This document shows, piece by piece, positions 26,495 through 38,470 of a stretch of 64,000 nt of DNA. Position numbers and translations under genes: made by a program. The stretch's first letter is position 1; each line of letters starts with the position of its first letter. This DNA comes from Sapientia aquatica. Lineage in GTDB: Bacteria > Pseudomonadota > Gammaproteobacteria > Burkholderiales > Burkholderiaceae_D. Location: positions 141,486-205,485 of the forward strand of contig NZ_SMYL01000006.1 in the NCBI RefSeq assembly GCF_004358105.1, written 5' to 3'. Under the pieces are notes generated by a model. That model had not been told where the DNA came from, ran no database searches, and saw only the letters and a list, made by a program, of their open reading frames with translations.

Positions 26495-29332
26495 TTAGGC
26501 TGCTGGTAACTTAGCAAACTGTTCGCGCAGCTTATCTAATGTAGCGGAGAAGTTTGCCACTCTTTCTTTCTCTTGCGCGACAACCTGAGCAGGTGCTCTA
26601 GCTACAAAACCTTCGTTACCGAGTTTGGCTTGCGCTTTGTTGATCTCGGTTTCTAGGCGCGTCATTTCTTTGGTCAAACGCTCGCGCTCAGCGGCCACGT
26701 CGATTTCCACCTTGAGCATTAACTTCGTTTCGCCCACGATAGACACTGGCGCTGGCGATTCTGGCAGCGCGTCTAAGACATGCACCTCAGACAATTTCGC
26801 CAAAGCTTGCAGATACGGCGCATAGGCTTGCAAACGCGCTTTTTCTTCTGCGCTGACCGCTTGCAGCAACAATGGCACGCGCTGCGCTGGGGATAATTGC
26901 ATTTCACCGCGCAGATTACGGCACGAATCGGTCAGCGTTTTTAAGGTGTTCATCCAAGCTTCAGCGTCGGTATCCAATTTATCCAAATTCGCAATCGGAT
27001 ACGGTTGCAACATAATCGTGTCGCCCGCCGGATTCAGTTTGTGGTTAGCTAACGGCGCAACGGTCTGCCACAAGGATTCAGTAATGAACGGAATAATCGG
27101 GTGGGCCAAACGCAGTATCGTTTCTAACACGCGTAGCAGGGTGCGGCGAGTGGCGCGTTGTTGCGCGTCGGTGCCGTGTTGCATTTGTACTTTGGCGACT
27201 TCCAAGTACCAATCGCAATATTCATCCCACACGAATTGATAAATGCTCGCGGCGATATTATCAAAACGGTAGTCAGCAAAGCCTTTGGCGATGTCTTCTT
27301 CGGTGCGCTGCAAGATCGACACAATCCAACGATCGGCTTGCGAGAAATCCAAATATTCTGGTTTGCAGATGCCGTCAATATGGCTGTCGAAACCGCAGTC
27401 TTTGCCTTCCACATTCATCAGCACAAAGCGCGTCGCGTTCCACAATTTATTGCAGAAATTACGGTAACCTTCGCAGCGGCCCAAATCGAAGTTGATATTG
27501 CGACCGAGTGAGGCATAACTCGCCATCGTAAAGCGCAGCGCGTCGGTGCCATAGGCTTGAATACCATCGGCAAATTCTTTACGCGTGGCTTTGCTGATTT
27601 TTTCTGCGTCTTTGGGATTCATCAAACCGGTGGTACGCTTAGCAACCAATTCTTCCACGCCGATACCGTCGATCAAATCAATCGGATCAAGCGTGTTGCC
27701 TTTGGATTTCGACATCTTCTGACCGCTCGAGTCGCGCACCAACCCATGCACATACACGGTATGGAACGGCACTTTGCCGGTAAAGTGCGCGGTCATCATG
27801 ACCATACGCGCCACCCAGAAGAAAATAATATCAAAGCCGGTCACTAACACGGACGACGGCAAGAAGGCTTTTAAATCTGGCGTTTCTTCCGGCCAGCCCA
27901 TGGTCGAAAACGGCACCAAGGCTGACGAGAACCAGGTATCAAGCACGTCTTCATCGCGCTTTAATGCGCCGCTGTAGCCCGCTTTGTCGGCCTTCGCTTT
28001 TGCTTCGGCTTCGCTGGTTGCGACAAAAATTTCGCCGTTCTCGCCGTACCACGCAGGGATTTGATGACCCCACCACAATTGCCGCGAGATACACCAATCT
28101 TGGATATTGCCCAGCCATTGGTTGTAGGTCGTGCTCCAGTTTTCTGGCACAAACTTGATTTCACCATTGGCGACTTTTTCCAGCGCGACTTCGGCAATCG
28201 ATTTGCCGGGGAAGAACGTGCCCTCCGGCGCAGGTTTGCTCATCGCCATAAACCATTGATCGGTCAACATCGGCTCAATCACCACGCCGGTGCGGTCGCC
28301 GCGCGGCACCATGAGCTTATGCGGCTTCACCGATTCCAACAAACCTTGCGCGTCCAGATCGGCCACCATTTTTTTACGGGCGACGAAACGATCTAAACCG
28401 CGATACGCTTCTGGCGCATCGTCCACAATCTTGGCATCCAACGTCAGGATGCTAATCATGGCTAACTTGTGACGCTGACCCACCGCGTAATCGTTAAAGT
28501 CATGCGCGGGCGTGATTTTTACGCAACCGGTACCAAACGCTTTATCGACGTATTCATCGGCAATCACCGGAATTTGGCGATTGGTCAGCGGCAGATTGAG
28601 CAACTTGCCAACCAAGTGGGTATAACGTTCATCGCTCGGATCAACCGCCACCGCCACGTCGCCCAGCAGAGTTTCTGGGCGCGTCGTGGCAACAGTCAAA
28701 AAGCCAGAACCGTCTGCAAACGGATAACGGATATGCCACATCGAGCCGTCTTCTTCTTCCGACACCACTTCTAAATCGGACACGGCTGTACCTAATACTG
28801 GGTCCCAGTTCACCAAACGTTTGCCACGGTAAATTAAGCCTTGCTCATACAGACGCGAAAACACTTCGGTCACGACTTTAGAACGCGGTGCGTCCATCGT
28901 GAAATATTCACGCGCCCAGTCGGCGGACGTGCCCAAACGGCGCATTTGGCCGGTAATGGTGGAGCCGGATTTTTCTTTCCATTCCCAGACTTTTTCGACG
29001 AACTTTTCGCGGCCTAAATCGTGACGTGAAATCTTTTGCGCATCCAATTGACGCTCAACCACGATTTGGGTGGCGATACCGGCATGATCCGTCCCGGGCA
29101 CCCAAGAAGTGTTAAAACCACGCATCCGATAATAACGCGCCAAACCGTCCATGATGGTTTGATTGAACGCATGTCCCATGTGCAGCGTACCGGTGACGTT
29201 AGGCGGTGGTAATTGGATGCAGAACGATGGCTGATTGGCATCCATGGAAGCCGCGAAATAACCGCGTTGCTCCCATTCGTTACGCCAGATTTTTTCGATT
29301 TCGGCGGGCTCAAAAGACTTTGCTAATTCCAT
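26495..29332 (-). CDS. valS: Valyl-tRNA synthetase
   Basis: Charges tRNA-Val. 945 residues, the usual bacterial length. Class I signatures are visible: the HIGH-type motif in [16 protein letters not shown] and KMSKS in [20 protein letters not shown]. The editing domain lies between them ([15 protein letters not shown]). The C-terminal 60 residues form the typical tRNA-binding coiled coil, starting about [26 protein letters not shown] at about 30 bases on the minus strand suggests a dedicated promoter. Confidence 0.97.
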   Translation of the reverse strand: MELAKSFEPAEIEKIWRNEWEQRGYFAASMDANQPSFCIQLPPPNVTGTLHMGHAFNQTIMDGLARYYRMRGFNTSWVPGTDHAGIATQIVVERQLDAQKISRHDLGREKFVEKVWEWKEKSGSTITGQMRRLGTSADWAREYFTMDAPRSKVVTEVFSRLYEQGLIYRGKRLVNWDPVLGTAVSDLEVVSEEEDGSMWHIRYPFADGSGFLTVATTRPETLLGDVAVAVDPSDERYTHLVGKLLNLPLTNRQIPVIADEYVDKAFGTGCVKITPAHDFNDYAVGQRHKLAMISILTLDAKIVDDAPEAYRGLDRFVARKKMVADLDAQGLLESVKPHKLMVPRGDRTGVVIEPMLTDQWFMAMSKPAPEGTFFPGKSIAEVALEKVANGEIKFVPENWSTTYNQWLGNIQDWCISRQLWWGHQIPAWYGENGEIFVATSEAEAKAKADKAGYSGALKRDEDVLDTWFSSALVPFSTMGWPEETPDLKAFLPSSVLVTGFDIIFFWVARMVMMTAHFTGKVPFHTVYVHGLVRDSSGQKMSKSKGNTLDPIDLIDGIGVEELVAKRTTGLMNPKDAEKISKATRKEFADGIQAYGTDALRFTMASYASLGRNINFDLGRCEGYRNFCNKLWNATRFVLMNVEGKDCGFDSHIDGICKPEYLDFSQADRWIVSILQRTEEDIAKGFADYRFDNIAASIYQFVWDEYCDWYLEVAKVQMQHGTDAQQRATRRTLLRVLETILRLAHPIIPFITESLWQTVAPLANHKLNPAGDTIMLQPYPIANLDKLDTDAEAWMNTLKTLTDSCRNLRGEMQLSPAQRVPLLLQAVSAEEKARLQAYAPYLQALAKLSEVHVLDALPESPAPVSIVGETKLMLKVEIDVAAERERLTKEMTRLETEINKAQAKLGNEGFVARAPAQVVAQEKERVANFSATLDKLREQFAKLPAA

Positions 29333-29887
29333 GATATTTATAGTATTGATTGAAAACAGAAGGGCAGATTATAAAGCGGTAATGGGGGATTTAGTGCTGT
29401 TCTGTTCAGATTACTGGGCTAGCTTGCAATGATTGCTGCGCCTTGCATCCTAGCGCGCTTGATGCACAAACGATAACTTAGCTAACGATTTTGAAAAGCA
29501 ATGTGAAAATAGATGTTATTTTCATCATTTAATGGACATTTTGCACGGGTAAAATCACGCATCAGCGCGCTTTAATCAGCTGGTTAAGCGCTGCTCTGAT
29601 ACAATGTTGCCGCTCAATTAGGGGAATTCTCACTACAACATTGAACCCAGCTGATCGCTACACCGCAGCACGCGCGATTAGTCGGCACATTTCAGTAATA
29701 GCAATAAAAATCAGCACTCTGCACGACGAATATCAGCAGCATCCCCAGCGATTTCCGAGCATTGAGCCCAGCAAGCCGAACACCCAGCGCCACGAAGCCG
29801 ATAATTAACTTTCATGCATTGCAAACCGGATGCAGCAAGCCCATATAAGCAATCCTTGGCACTCAACCACCATCACACATACATATT
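29333..29887. other. Divergent intergenic region between valS and slyD
   Basis: 555 bases. The left 40 bases hold the valS promoter. A TACAAT hexamer at 29600-29605 could be the -10 of the slyD operon, giving a leader of about 280 bases. A stretch from 29533 to 29808 is open in one plus-strand frame without an ATG; the part from the TTG at 29641 would encode 55 residues. I see no clear ribosome site for it, so I do not call a gene. No hairpin terminator or known RNA motif is recognised in the long leader. Confidence 0.4.
29368..29373 (-). promoter_or_regulatory. -10 box for valS
   Basis: The minus strand reads TATAAT here, 36 bases before the valS ATG, giving a short leader of about 30 bases. 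No consensus -35 is evident at the expected spacing. Confidence 0.45.
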
Positions 29888-30379
29888 ATGAAAATCTCTC
29901 AAGACACCGTTGTCAGCTTAAATTACCGCATGTTCGACAGCAACAACCAGCTAATCGATGAAAATCAAGAACCTATCGTGTATTTGCACGGCGGTTACGA
30001 CAATATTTTGCCGCCAGTAGAAGCTGCATTAGAAGGCCATGCGGTTGGTGATTCTATCTCGGTTTCCATGTCACCCGACGAAGCCTTTGGCGAAATCGAA
30101 GAGAGCTTGGTACGCGAAGAAGACGTCGGCCTGTTCCCGCAAGATATCGAAGTCGGCATGATGTTTGAAACCCGCGATCCAGATACCGGCGAAGCGCATC
30201 AATTCCGTGTCACCAATATCGATGCAGGCAAAGTCACCGTCGATGGCAATCATCCCTTGGCTGGCATGTCGTTGAAGTTTGAAGCGACTGTATTAGAAGT
30301 GCGCGCCGCATCGGACGAAGAAATCGCTCACGGCCACGTGCACGGCGCTCACGGTCACGACCACGGCCATGACCATTAA
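29888..30379 (+). CDS. slyD: FKBP-type peptidyl-prolyl isomerase, SlyD type
   Basis: Cytoplasmic proline isomerase and chaperone with a metal-binding tail. The FKBP domain and its inserted flap are visible (VVSLNYRMFDSNNQLIDE, then YLHGGYDNILPPVEAALEGHAVGD, then VDGNHPLAGMSLKFE). The last 18 residues are histidine-rich (nine His), as in SlyD proteins that bind nickel. Length is 163. Its end overlaps the J-domain gene by 11 bases, which suggests both products are made together. Confidence 0.93.
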   Translation: MKISQDTVVSLNYRMFDSNNQLIDENQEPIVYLHGGYDNILPPVEAALEGHAVGDSISVSMSPDEAFGEIEESLVREEDVGLFPQDIEVGMMFETRDPDTGEAHQFRVTNIDAGKVTVDGNHPLAGMSLKFEATVLEVRAASDEEIAHGHVHGAHGHDHGHDH

Positions 30380-30656
30380 TAAAGACTTGTACGCCGTTCT
30401 AGGCTTAGCCAGCACGGCGTCGGCTGACGAGATTAAAAAAGCGTTCCGTGCCAAAGCATCGGAGTTTCATCCGGATCGCAACACGTCAGAACTCGCCCCT
30501 GCGAAATTCAGGGAAGTCAGAGAAGCCTATGAGGTGCTCTCTGACCCGGTTGCGCGCGCCAATTACGACGATAATCGACGCCGCAATCTGCTCGAAACGC
30601 CGCTGGAAACAGCGCAAGAAATTTGGTCCACCTATGTATCTGGAGTATTACATTGA
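30369..30656 (+). CDS. J-domain-only co-chaperone
   Basis: 95-residue protein consisting of a single J domain: LYAVLGLASTASADEIKKAFR, the catalytic HPD in FHPDRNTSE, then helix IV ending YDDNRRRNL. It has no G/F-rich, zinc or C-terminal DnaJ domains, so it can stimulate an Hsp70 but carries no client-binding part of its own. A partner protein could supply that role, and three unrecognised genes follow. It overlaps slyD at its start and the next gene at its stop (TTGA). Confidence 0.9.
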   Translation: MTINKDLYAVLGLASTASADEIKKAFRAKASEFHPDRNTSELAPAKFREVREAYEVLSDPVARANYDDNRRRNLLETPLETAQEIWSTYVSGVLH

Positions 30657-31276
30657 AATTATCACGTTATTTCGCGAACTTAACCTCGTCTTACAATGCT
30701 GAATTAGACGATTTGCGCACCGATTCCGAAGGCAATAATGTGCTCAAAGCGCGTCTGGCAAAAAAGCGCGAACAAGTTCCGCAATTACTCATGATGATGT
30801 CGTCCGCACCTGAAATGGTGGCCGTGGCTTTTCATGGCGGCTTCTTTTTTAAAAACGTGATGGTGCTGGAATCGCTGGTTACGCGCGAAGCGAATAAATT
30901 CCCAAGTTGGGAAACCTTAAAGAAAGCCATCATCATTGAACCGTGGGCGCAAGCGCTGGTAAATACCGTGCTGACCGATCCCGATGGCGAGCATTTTTTG
31001 ATTACTACTGCCGGTTTGGAATACCTCAACCGCAGCAATAAATCGCGCACAGTCCATCCGTCCAACGCAGACGAAATCGCCTCTGACGAAGAACGTCAAC
31101 AGCGCGACGATGACGATGCAGAATACGCGACCGAAGAAGGTCACGATGACGACAATAACGATGCCTATTTAAACTCGGATGATCGCGTCGCGGACGAAGG
31201 TGAAACCACCGAATACGATTTAGATCGCGCTGGTGCTGATTGGCTGGCCGAACAAGGCTTTGATCGCAAAGAGTAA
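30653..31276 (+). CDS. Uncharacterised protein with acidic C-terminus
   Basis: 207 residues if started at the TTG that overlaps the J-domain stop (TTGA), with GGAG seven bases upstream. An upstream ATG lies inside the J-domain gene. I do not recognise the family. The first 130 residues look globular (AELDDLRTDSEGNNVLKARLA; FHGGFFFKNVMVLESLVTREA). The last 65 residues are strongly acidic with runs of aspartate and glutamate, a low-complexity tail. No signal peptide or membrane helix is seen, so it is probably cytoplasmic. Coupled translation suggests a functional link with the J-domain protein. Confidence 0.75.
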   Translation: MKLSRYFANLTSSYNAELDDLRTDSEGNNVLKARLAKKREQVPQLLMMMSSAPEMVAVAFHGGFFFKNVMVLESLVTREANKFPSWETLKKAIIIEPWAQALVNTVLTDPDGEHFLITTAGLEYLNRSNKSRTVHPSNADEIASDEERQQRDDDDAEYATEEGHDDDNNDAYLNSDDRVADEGETTEYDLDRAGADWLAEQGFDRKE

Positions 31277-31337
31277 TTTTTAGCTGGTCTTCGGCTTATT
31301 TATTCATCCAAATTACATTCGCAAGCAAAAGGAAATT

Positions 31338-32108
31338 ATGAGCGTACCTGCATTAATACAAGCACAAAACTTGATTAAATCTGGCGATATCGTTGGCGCA
31401 GAACATGCATTAGCCACCTTAGCAGAAACCGAAGGCGATCACGCTTTAGTGGTCGCTTTGGATCAATTTCCGCCTAAGGATTTGCTCGCCATTATTCGCG
31501 AATACGACACCTCCAAAGAATCGCTGGTCAATTTATTGGTCACGCCAGAACAGTTCGCGCAAGCGGTGGTTTTGGAAAAGCGCTACGGCGACTTAAGCCA
31601 TGAACAATTGCGCGGCATGATTAATTCGGTGATCTTCCGCGAAGGCGCTGATCCGTCTGAATTCCTGTACGCGATTAGCGAAGTCGAAGGCGGCTACGAA
31701 GCATTGACCGACTATTTAGCCGAGCGTACCGAACGGATCGAATGTTTTTATCGCTATGCCACGTTCGATTTATTTGAATACAGCGACGAAGCCAAAACCC
31801 AAGCGATAGACGACGATTTACTAAACCTAACACGCGACAACGAGCCGCAATCGTCACCGCTCGATATGTCCAATTTTGAAGATCACGATTGGATGGAAGT
31901 CACGACCATTTTGCGCTACCAGCATCCCGATATTTTCCGCGAAGTGCTTTTAAAGTTGCGCGCTCGTTTGAAGAAAGAAAATGCTGCTCACGATGCGTTT
32001 ATGGATAGCATTGAAGAGTTGCCAGAAGGCGTGTTGGATAACGACAAGCCAATGCCAAGCAATGACCGTCCTGATTTTGAAGGTCTGCAAGAAGAATCAG
32101 CGCTGTAA
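31338..32108 (+). CDS. Uncharacterised protein, helical repeat-like
   Basis: 256 residues, soluble and acidic, with no signal peptide. I do not recognise the family. The N-terminus (LIQAQNLIKSGDIVGAEHALATLAETEGDHALVVAL) has the helix-turn-helix spacing of tetratricopeptide-like repeats. An AAGGAAATT ribosome site precedes the ATG. It sits 61 bases after the acidic-tail gene and 5 bases before the next unknown gene, so it belongs to the same operon as slyD and the J-domain protein. Confidence 0.75.
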   Translation: MSVPALIQAQNLIKSGDIVGAEHALATLAETEGDHALVVALDQFPPKDLLAIIREYDTSKESLVNLLVTPEQFAQAVVLEKRYGDLSHEQLRGMINSVIFREGADPSEFLYAISEVEGGYEALTDYLAERTERIECFYRYATFDLFEYSDEAKTQAIDDDLLNLTRDNEPQSSPLDMSNFEDHDWMEVTTILRYQHPDIFREVLLKLRARLKKENAAHDAFMDSIEELPEGVLDNDKPMPSNDRPDFEGLQEESAL

Positions 32109-32113
32109 TCACA

Positions 32114-33358
32114 ATGACTTCTGCACAAAGCACCTCAGCGGCGAGCGACGATTTTCAACTAGCCACGTTTGAAGATCGTCCGTTTTTTGAAAAAGCCCTG
32201 CGCCACGGCGTACAGCACAAGATCATCAGCCCAGAAAAGCTCGCCGCCATCGACATCGAGGCGCCCAAAGGCATCGTGCAAATTGCGACAGCCTTCGGCA
32301 GCCCCTACTTGCGCGCTGAGCTAGAAACCGCGCGTAATCGCATCGTAAATTTGGTCAGTTTGTATTTGTCGGAAACGACCAATCACGATCTCGACAAAGC
32401 GGCCCGTTTAATCCGCGACAATACGTTTTTAACTTTGTCGCGCGGTGGCTCAGGCTTGCTCAAAGAATTGTTTGCGCTGCCGGAATACCCAATTCTGGGG
32501 CCTTACGATCATGGCCGCGTGGAAGATTTTTTAGAGTTTTGGTCGCGTAAAAAATCGTTCGACGATTACCGCAACACCAAACGCCAACGTTTGTTAAATC
32601 AGACTGAAATCAAACTAGCCAAAAAATTCGGCAGCAGCTTAAGCCTGCCCAGCTCGATCTATCAAGAACAGCATTGCGAAGCCGACGCTTTAATCCGCAG
32701 CGCTTTGTTACTCGGTTTGCAAAAAACCACCGCAAAAAATCCGGGTCTGACCGAATGTTTTAACCAAATTGAATTCGCCAAACTGCTGGATAGCTTACGT
32801 AAAAAAGGCGTCGCGAAAAAGCTCACAATTTCTATCGCGCTCACTGAAGAAGAATTGAGCTTGGTGCAGCATCTGCAGCACGACATGGTGGAACATGATT
32901 TACCTAAAATTGCCGATACCAACCTGCCGCTCGATCAGTTAATTAACCAGCTCAAAAACCGCTACTTCATCCGCGACCATGAGATAGACGACAGCGCCAG
33001 TTATGACGCCTTGGTATCCAAAGAATGGAGCAAGTACACCAAGGGCAAAAACGATATTGATGCGATTTTGACCTTACTGTTATGCATCGCCGCGCAAGTG
33101 CCGGGCAAAGTCAGCTTGACCGAATCGGCGGCAAAGACCTTGATTAAAAAAGTACGCAAAGAAGGCTTCCAACCCGAATTAGCCACGCAGTTTGTGCAGC
33201 AACACGCGCCGCATGAAAAGCAAGAAAGCCTGCTCGAAGATTGGGACGATTTTTGCGAACAAGCCAATCTGTATCTGCTCGACGATTGGGATAATGAATT
33301 ACGCGGAGCGTTGAATTTCTTGCATGAAAATTGTTACGTCGAGCGCAGCAAAAAATAA
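32114..33358 (+). CDS. Uncharacterised 414-residue protein
   Basis: Soluble protein without signal peptide or membrane helices, predicted largely alpha-helical by eye. I do not recognise the family. Blocks that may help a search are KALRHGVQHKIISPEKLAAI near the start, SGLLKELFALPEYPILGPYD in the middle and YLLDDWDNELRGALNFLHEN at the end. It starts 5 bases after the preceding unknown gene and is the last gene of the slyD operon. The TPP riboswitch of thiC begins about 110 bases downstream with no terminator hairpin between. Confidence 0.75.
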   Translation: MTSAQSTSAASDDFQLATFEDRPFFEKALRHGVQHKIISPEKLAAIDIEAPKGIVQIATAFGSPYLRAELETARNRIVNLVSLYLSETTNHDLDKAARLIRDNTFLTLSRGGSGLLKELFALPEYPILGPYDHGRVEDFLEFWSRKKSFDDYRNTKRQRLLNQTEIKLAKKFGSSLSLPSSIYQEQHCEADALIRSALLLGLQKTTAKNPGLTECFNQIEFAKLLDSLRKKGVAKKLTISIALTEEELSLVQHLQHDMVEHDLPKIADTNLPLDQLINQLKNRYFIRDHEIDDSASYDALVSKEWSKYTKGKNDIDAILTLLLCIAAQVPGKVSLTESAAKTLIKKVRKEGFQPELATQFVQQHAPHEKQESLLEDWDDFCEQANLYLLDDWDNELRGALNFLHENCYVERSKK

Positions 33359-33433
33359 CAATGTGCCAAGCCTGTTTTATGCGATTGTGATTGGATTGCA
33401 CAAGTGATCCAACCACGCAACGCCATTGTTGAT

Positions 33434-33439
33434 TATAAT
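33434..33439 (+). promoter_or_regulatory. -10 box (TATAAT) for the thiC leader
   Basis: A perfect TATAAT lies about 32 bases upstream of the TPP riboswitch core, consistent with transcription starting near 33446. No consensus -35 is seen at normal spacing. Confidence 0.55.
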
Positions 33440-33465
33440 TGCGGCTTACTTGATTAAAGTCGTAT

Positions 33466-35567
<2,102 letters not shown>

Positions 35568-35588
35568 TCACGACAACGCGAGCAAGCT

Positions 35589-35789
35589 ATGGAAATCACC
35601 TTAAACGGTGCGGCACATCCGTTAGAGGATGGGCAGTCGGTGGCGGATTTGGTGGCAGCGCTCAATTTATCGCAACAGGCCATCGCCGTTGCGGTAAATC
35701 GTAGCATCGTCACGCGCAACCGCTGGGCGGAACATCAATTGCAGCAGTACGATCAAGTCGATGTTGTGCGTGCCATTGGTGGCGGTTAA
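35589..35789 (+). CDS. thiS: Sulfur carrier protein ThiS
   Basis: 66-residue ubiquitin-like sulfur carrier for the thiazole of thiamine. It ends in glycines (VVRAIGGG), the required C-terminal Gly-Gly that is adenylylated and thiocarboxylated. The middle pattern AVAVNRSIVTRNRWAEHQLQQYDQVDVV is characteristic. It follows thiC by 21 bases. The gap to thiG (148 bases) is long and holds a hairpin. Confidence 0.92.
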   Translation: MEITLNGAAHPLEDGQSVADLVAALNLSQQAIAVAVNRSIVTRNRWAEHQLQQYDQVDVVRAIGGG

Positions 35790-35812
35790 TAACTTAGTCG
35801 GCGGCTCAGGTT

Positions 35813-35833
35813 TGTCCTGAGTCGCGTCCGATT
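35813..35833 (+). other. Hairpin between thiS and thiG
   Basis: Stem GGCTCAGG/CCTGAGTC, 8 pairs with one G-T, loop of 5 bases. No U-run follows, so it is not a standard terminator. It may be an RNA-processing or stability element, or the remains of a larger gap. Confidence 0.4.
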
Positions 35834-35937
35834 CAAGGCAAGCGATCGCACCACTAACGCTCCAATTGAGCTGCTCCGGGTTCACACCGAAGTCACCTGA
35901 GCCACATCACCGTTGTTTAATGTCGAATGGAATCAAG

Positions 35938-36750
35938 ATGTCACAACACACAGACAGCAACACCACCCACAGCGATAAAAGCTTCACCATCGCTGGCAAA
36001 ACTTATTCATCGCGCCTGTTAGTAGGTAGCGGTAAATACAAGGATTTAGAACAAACCCGCTTGGCGACCGAAGCCAGTGGTGCCGATATTATTACCGTCG
36101 CCATTCGTCGGGTAAATATCGGTCAAGACCCGAATGCCCCAAGTTTATTGGACGCCGTTCCTCCTTCGCGCTACACCATTCTGCCTAACTCCGCCGGATG
36201 CTATAACGCCAAAGACGCGGTCTATACATTGCAACTCGGTCGCGAATTATTGGGCGGACATAAGCTGTGTAAATTGGAAGTTCTAGGCGACGAAAAAAGC
36301 TTATTCCCCAACATGCCAGAAACCCTGATCGCCGCGCAACAATTAGTCAACGACGGCTTCGACGTTATGGTCTATTGCAGCGACGATCCTATCCAAGCCA
36401 AGATGTTAGAGGACATCGGCTGCGTGGCAGTCATGCCGCTGGCCTCCTTAATTGGCTCAGGCATGGGGATTTTGAATCCGTGGAATTTATCCTTAATCAT
36501 CGAACGCGCCAACGTGCCTGTGCTGGTCGATGCTGGAGTAGGCACCGCGTCGGATGCGGCAATTGCGATGGAATTAGGCTGCGACGGTGTGTTGATGAAT
36601 ACCGCGATTGCCGGGGCCCACGACCCAATCCGCATGGCGCGCGCAATGCGTTTGGCGGTTGAGGCTGGGCGGGAAGCTTATTTGGCGGGGCGGATTGCGA
36701 AGCGATTTGCAGCGTCGCCCTCCTCACCTATGGCTGGGCGGGTGATTTAA
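35938..36750 (+). CDS. thiG: Thiazole synthase
   Basis: Forms the thiazole phosphate carboxylate from DXP, the ThiS thiocarboxylate and dehydroglycine. 270 residues. The family blocks are [12 protein letters not shown] near the start, [26 protein letters not shown] and [21 protein letters not shown] with [12 protein letters not shown] use the ATG before SQHTDS; two in-frame upstream starts have no ribosome site. No thiO or thiH lies beside it, so the source of dehydroglycine is not encoded locally. Confidence 0.95.
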   Translation: MSQHTDSNTTHSDKSFTIAGKTYSSRLLVGSGKYKDLEQTRLATEASGADIITVAIRRVNIGQDPNAPSLLDAVPPSRYTILPNSAGCYNAKDAVYTLQLGRELLGGHKLCKLEVLGDEKSLFPNMPETLIAAQQLVNDGFDVMVYCSDDPIQAKMLEDIGCVAVMPLASLIGSGMGILNPWNLSLIIERANVPVLVDAGVGTASDAAIAMELGCDGVLMNTAIAGAHDPIRMARAMRLAVEAGREAYLAGRIAKRFAASPSSPMAGRVI

Positions 36751-37026
36751 TTTTTTTGACCTAGGCGGAGCTTGTGGCCACTCTCAGCGTTTGTAGTTGG
36801 TTGTTAGGTTAATGTTGACGTGGCTTTTGATTTGCCCGCCACTCTATTTCGGCTGGAAATTTGGCTTAGAAATGGCTTAGCCATTCAAAAGCAACCCATA
36901 CAAATTGCGACGATTACAGCGCATTGCAGAATCAACACCGAATTTTAAATTCAGCCATTAGTGCAAATTAGTGCAATGTAATGCAAATTAATGCTGACAA
37001 TTAAAACCACTCATTCTCCAATTACT
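36751..37026. other. Gap between thiG and thiD
   Basis: 276 bases without a gene. Near the right end TGCAAATTA occurs twice (36962 and 36982). No terminator or clear promoter is recognised, so thiD may be on the thiC transcript or have a promoter I cannot see. Confidence 0.35.
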
Positions 37027-37815
37027 ATGACCACACCCTCCGTCCTCGTATTTGCCGGCAGCGACCCCAGCGGTGGCGCAGGTATCGCTGCCGATATCGA
37101 AGCCATTGCCGCTCAAGGCGCACATGCCTTGGCGATCATTACCGCCATTACTGTTCAGGACAATGACCAAGTGTTCGCGGTGCATCCGGTAGCAGCCGAT
37201 TTAATCCTGCACCAAGCCCAAGTGCTGGCCGACAAAATCGCCATTAGTGCCATCAAAATCGGAATCATTGCCAGCAAAGCCAATGCAACGGCAATTGCGG
37301 ATTGGATTACGCGCTACAAAATTCAACACCCGACTTTGCCAGTGATTCTTGATCCAGTGTTAGCCAGCGGTCACGGTGATTCTTTGGCGGTCGAAGATCC
37401 GGTTGAGGCGCTTGCCCCGCTCTTATCGATCGCAACCTTGATCACACCGAATTTGCCTGAAGCGGCCAAACTCTGCCCTAAAGCGCGCTCACCTTTGCAA
37501 CAAGCGCAGCGTTTGGTGGAATATGGCGCGGTCGATGTCTTGATCAAAGGCGGGCACGGCGACGATGAAACAATTACCAATAGCTGGTTCCATCAAGACG
37601 AGGGCGATGTGCAGGTTAAGCACAGTCAGTGGGAACGCTTGGACGGCGCTTTTCATGGCAGCGGCTGTACGTTAGCGTCGGCCATTGCGGGGCAACTGGC
37701 TTGCGGCAAACCGATGCAGACTGCGATTGAATTTGGTTTGGCTTATTGTCACCAAACCCTAGAAAATGCCTACTCCATCGCACCAGGACAGATGATCCCG
37801 CAACGCCATCCTTAA
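37027..37815 (+). CDS. thiD: Hydroxymethylpyrimidine (phosphate) kinase
   Basis: Ribokinase-fold enzyme that phosphorylates HMP and HMP-P for thiamine synthesis. 262 residues with the opening VLVFAGSDPSGGAGIAADIEA. The catalytic region is DGAFHGSGCTLASAIAGQLA near residue 208, containing the anion-hole GSGC. The start is the ATG that gives the normal family N-terminus; an ATG 36 bases upstream would add a non-conserved extension, and neither has a strong ribosome site. It is a single-domain ThiD, not a ThiDE fusion. Confidence 0.93.
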   Translation: MTTPSVLVFAGSDPSGGAGIAADIEAIAAQGAHALAIITAITVQDNDQVFAVHPVAADLILHQAQVLADKIAISAIKIGIIASKANATAIADWITRYKIQHPTLPVILDPVLASGHGDSLAVEDPVEALAPLLSIATLITPNLPEAAKLCPKARSPLQQAQRLVEYGAVDVLIKGGHGDDETITNSWFHQDEGDVQVKHSQWERLDGAFHGSGCTLASAIAGQLACGKPMQTAIEFGLAYCHQTLENAYSIAPGQMIPQRHP

Positions 37816-37843
37816 CCGATTCACTATTTTTCTGAAGCTCCCT

Positions 37844-38470
37844 ATGAACACGCAATTATCCGGTTTGTATTTAGTCACCCCCGATTGGGACGACACCGAG
37901 AAGTTACTCGCAACTAGCGAACTCGGCTTAAGAGGCGGTGCGGCGCTTTTGCAATACCGCCACAAAACCGCCGACGCACAATTGCGCTTAACGCAGGCCA
38001 CCGCGCTGCGCGACCTGTGCCGTCGCTATAACCGTCCTTTCATCATTAATGATCACGTCGATCTGTGCAGGGAACTCGATGCGGACGGAATTCATGTCGG
38101 TGGAACAGATGCATCGGTCGCGCAAGTCCGCGCTGCTATTGGCCCGCACAAAATCGTCGGCGCTTCGTGCTACGGCGATTTACAGTTAGCACATTCGGCT
38201 TACCAACAAGGCGCGAGTTATGTGGCCTTTGGCGGCTTTTATCCTTCCCGCATCAAGAAATATCCTGTGACGACACCGCAGACTATCGTTAGTGACGCTA
38301 AACGTGACATCGCGCTGCCTAATGTGGTGATTGGCGGCATGACGTTGGAAAATTGTCAGCCGCTGGTGGCGCAAGGAGCGGATATGGTGGCGGTGATTAG
38401 TAGTGTTTATTTTGCGGACGATGTGGAGGGAGCTGCTAGGCAGTTTGTGGCTCTTTTTGCACAGCGCTAG
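37844..38470 (+). CDS. thiE: Thiamine-phosphate synthase
   Basis: Joins HMP-PP and thiazole phosphate to make thiamine phosphate. 208 residues with the TIM-barrel landmarks GLYLVTPDW, LQYRHKTADAQLRLTQA, FIINDHVDLCRELDADGIHVG, HKIVGASCYGDL and YVAFGGFYPS. It starts 28 bases after thiD and ends the thiamine block. The next 224 bases hold no gene and no clear terminator. Confidence 0.95.
   Translation: MNTQLSGLYLVTPDWDDTEKLLATSELGLRGGAALLQYRHKTADAQLRLTQATALRDLCRRYNRPFIINDHVDLCRELDADGIHVGGTDASVAQVRAAIGPHKIVGASCYGDLQLAHSAYQQGASYVAFGGFYPSRIKKYPVTTPQTIVSDAKRDIALPNVVIGGMTLENCQPLVAQGADMVAVISSVYFADDVEGAARQFVALFAQR

Noticed and set aside
36962..36990. Two copies of TGCAAATTA before thiD
   Set aside because: Two short AT-rich copies are not enough to call a repeat element or operator.
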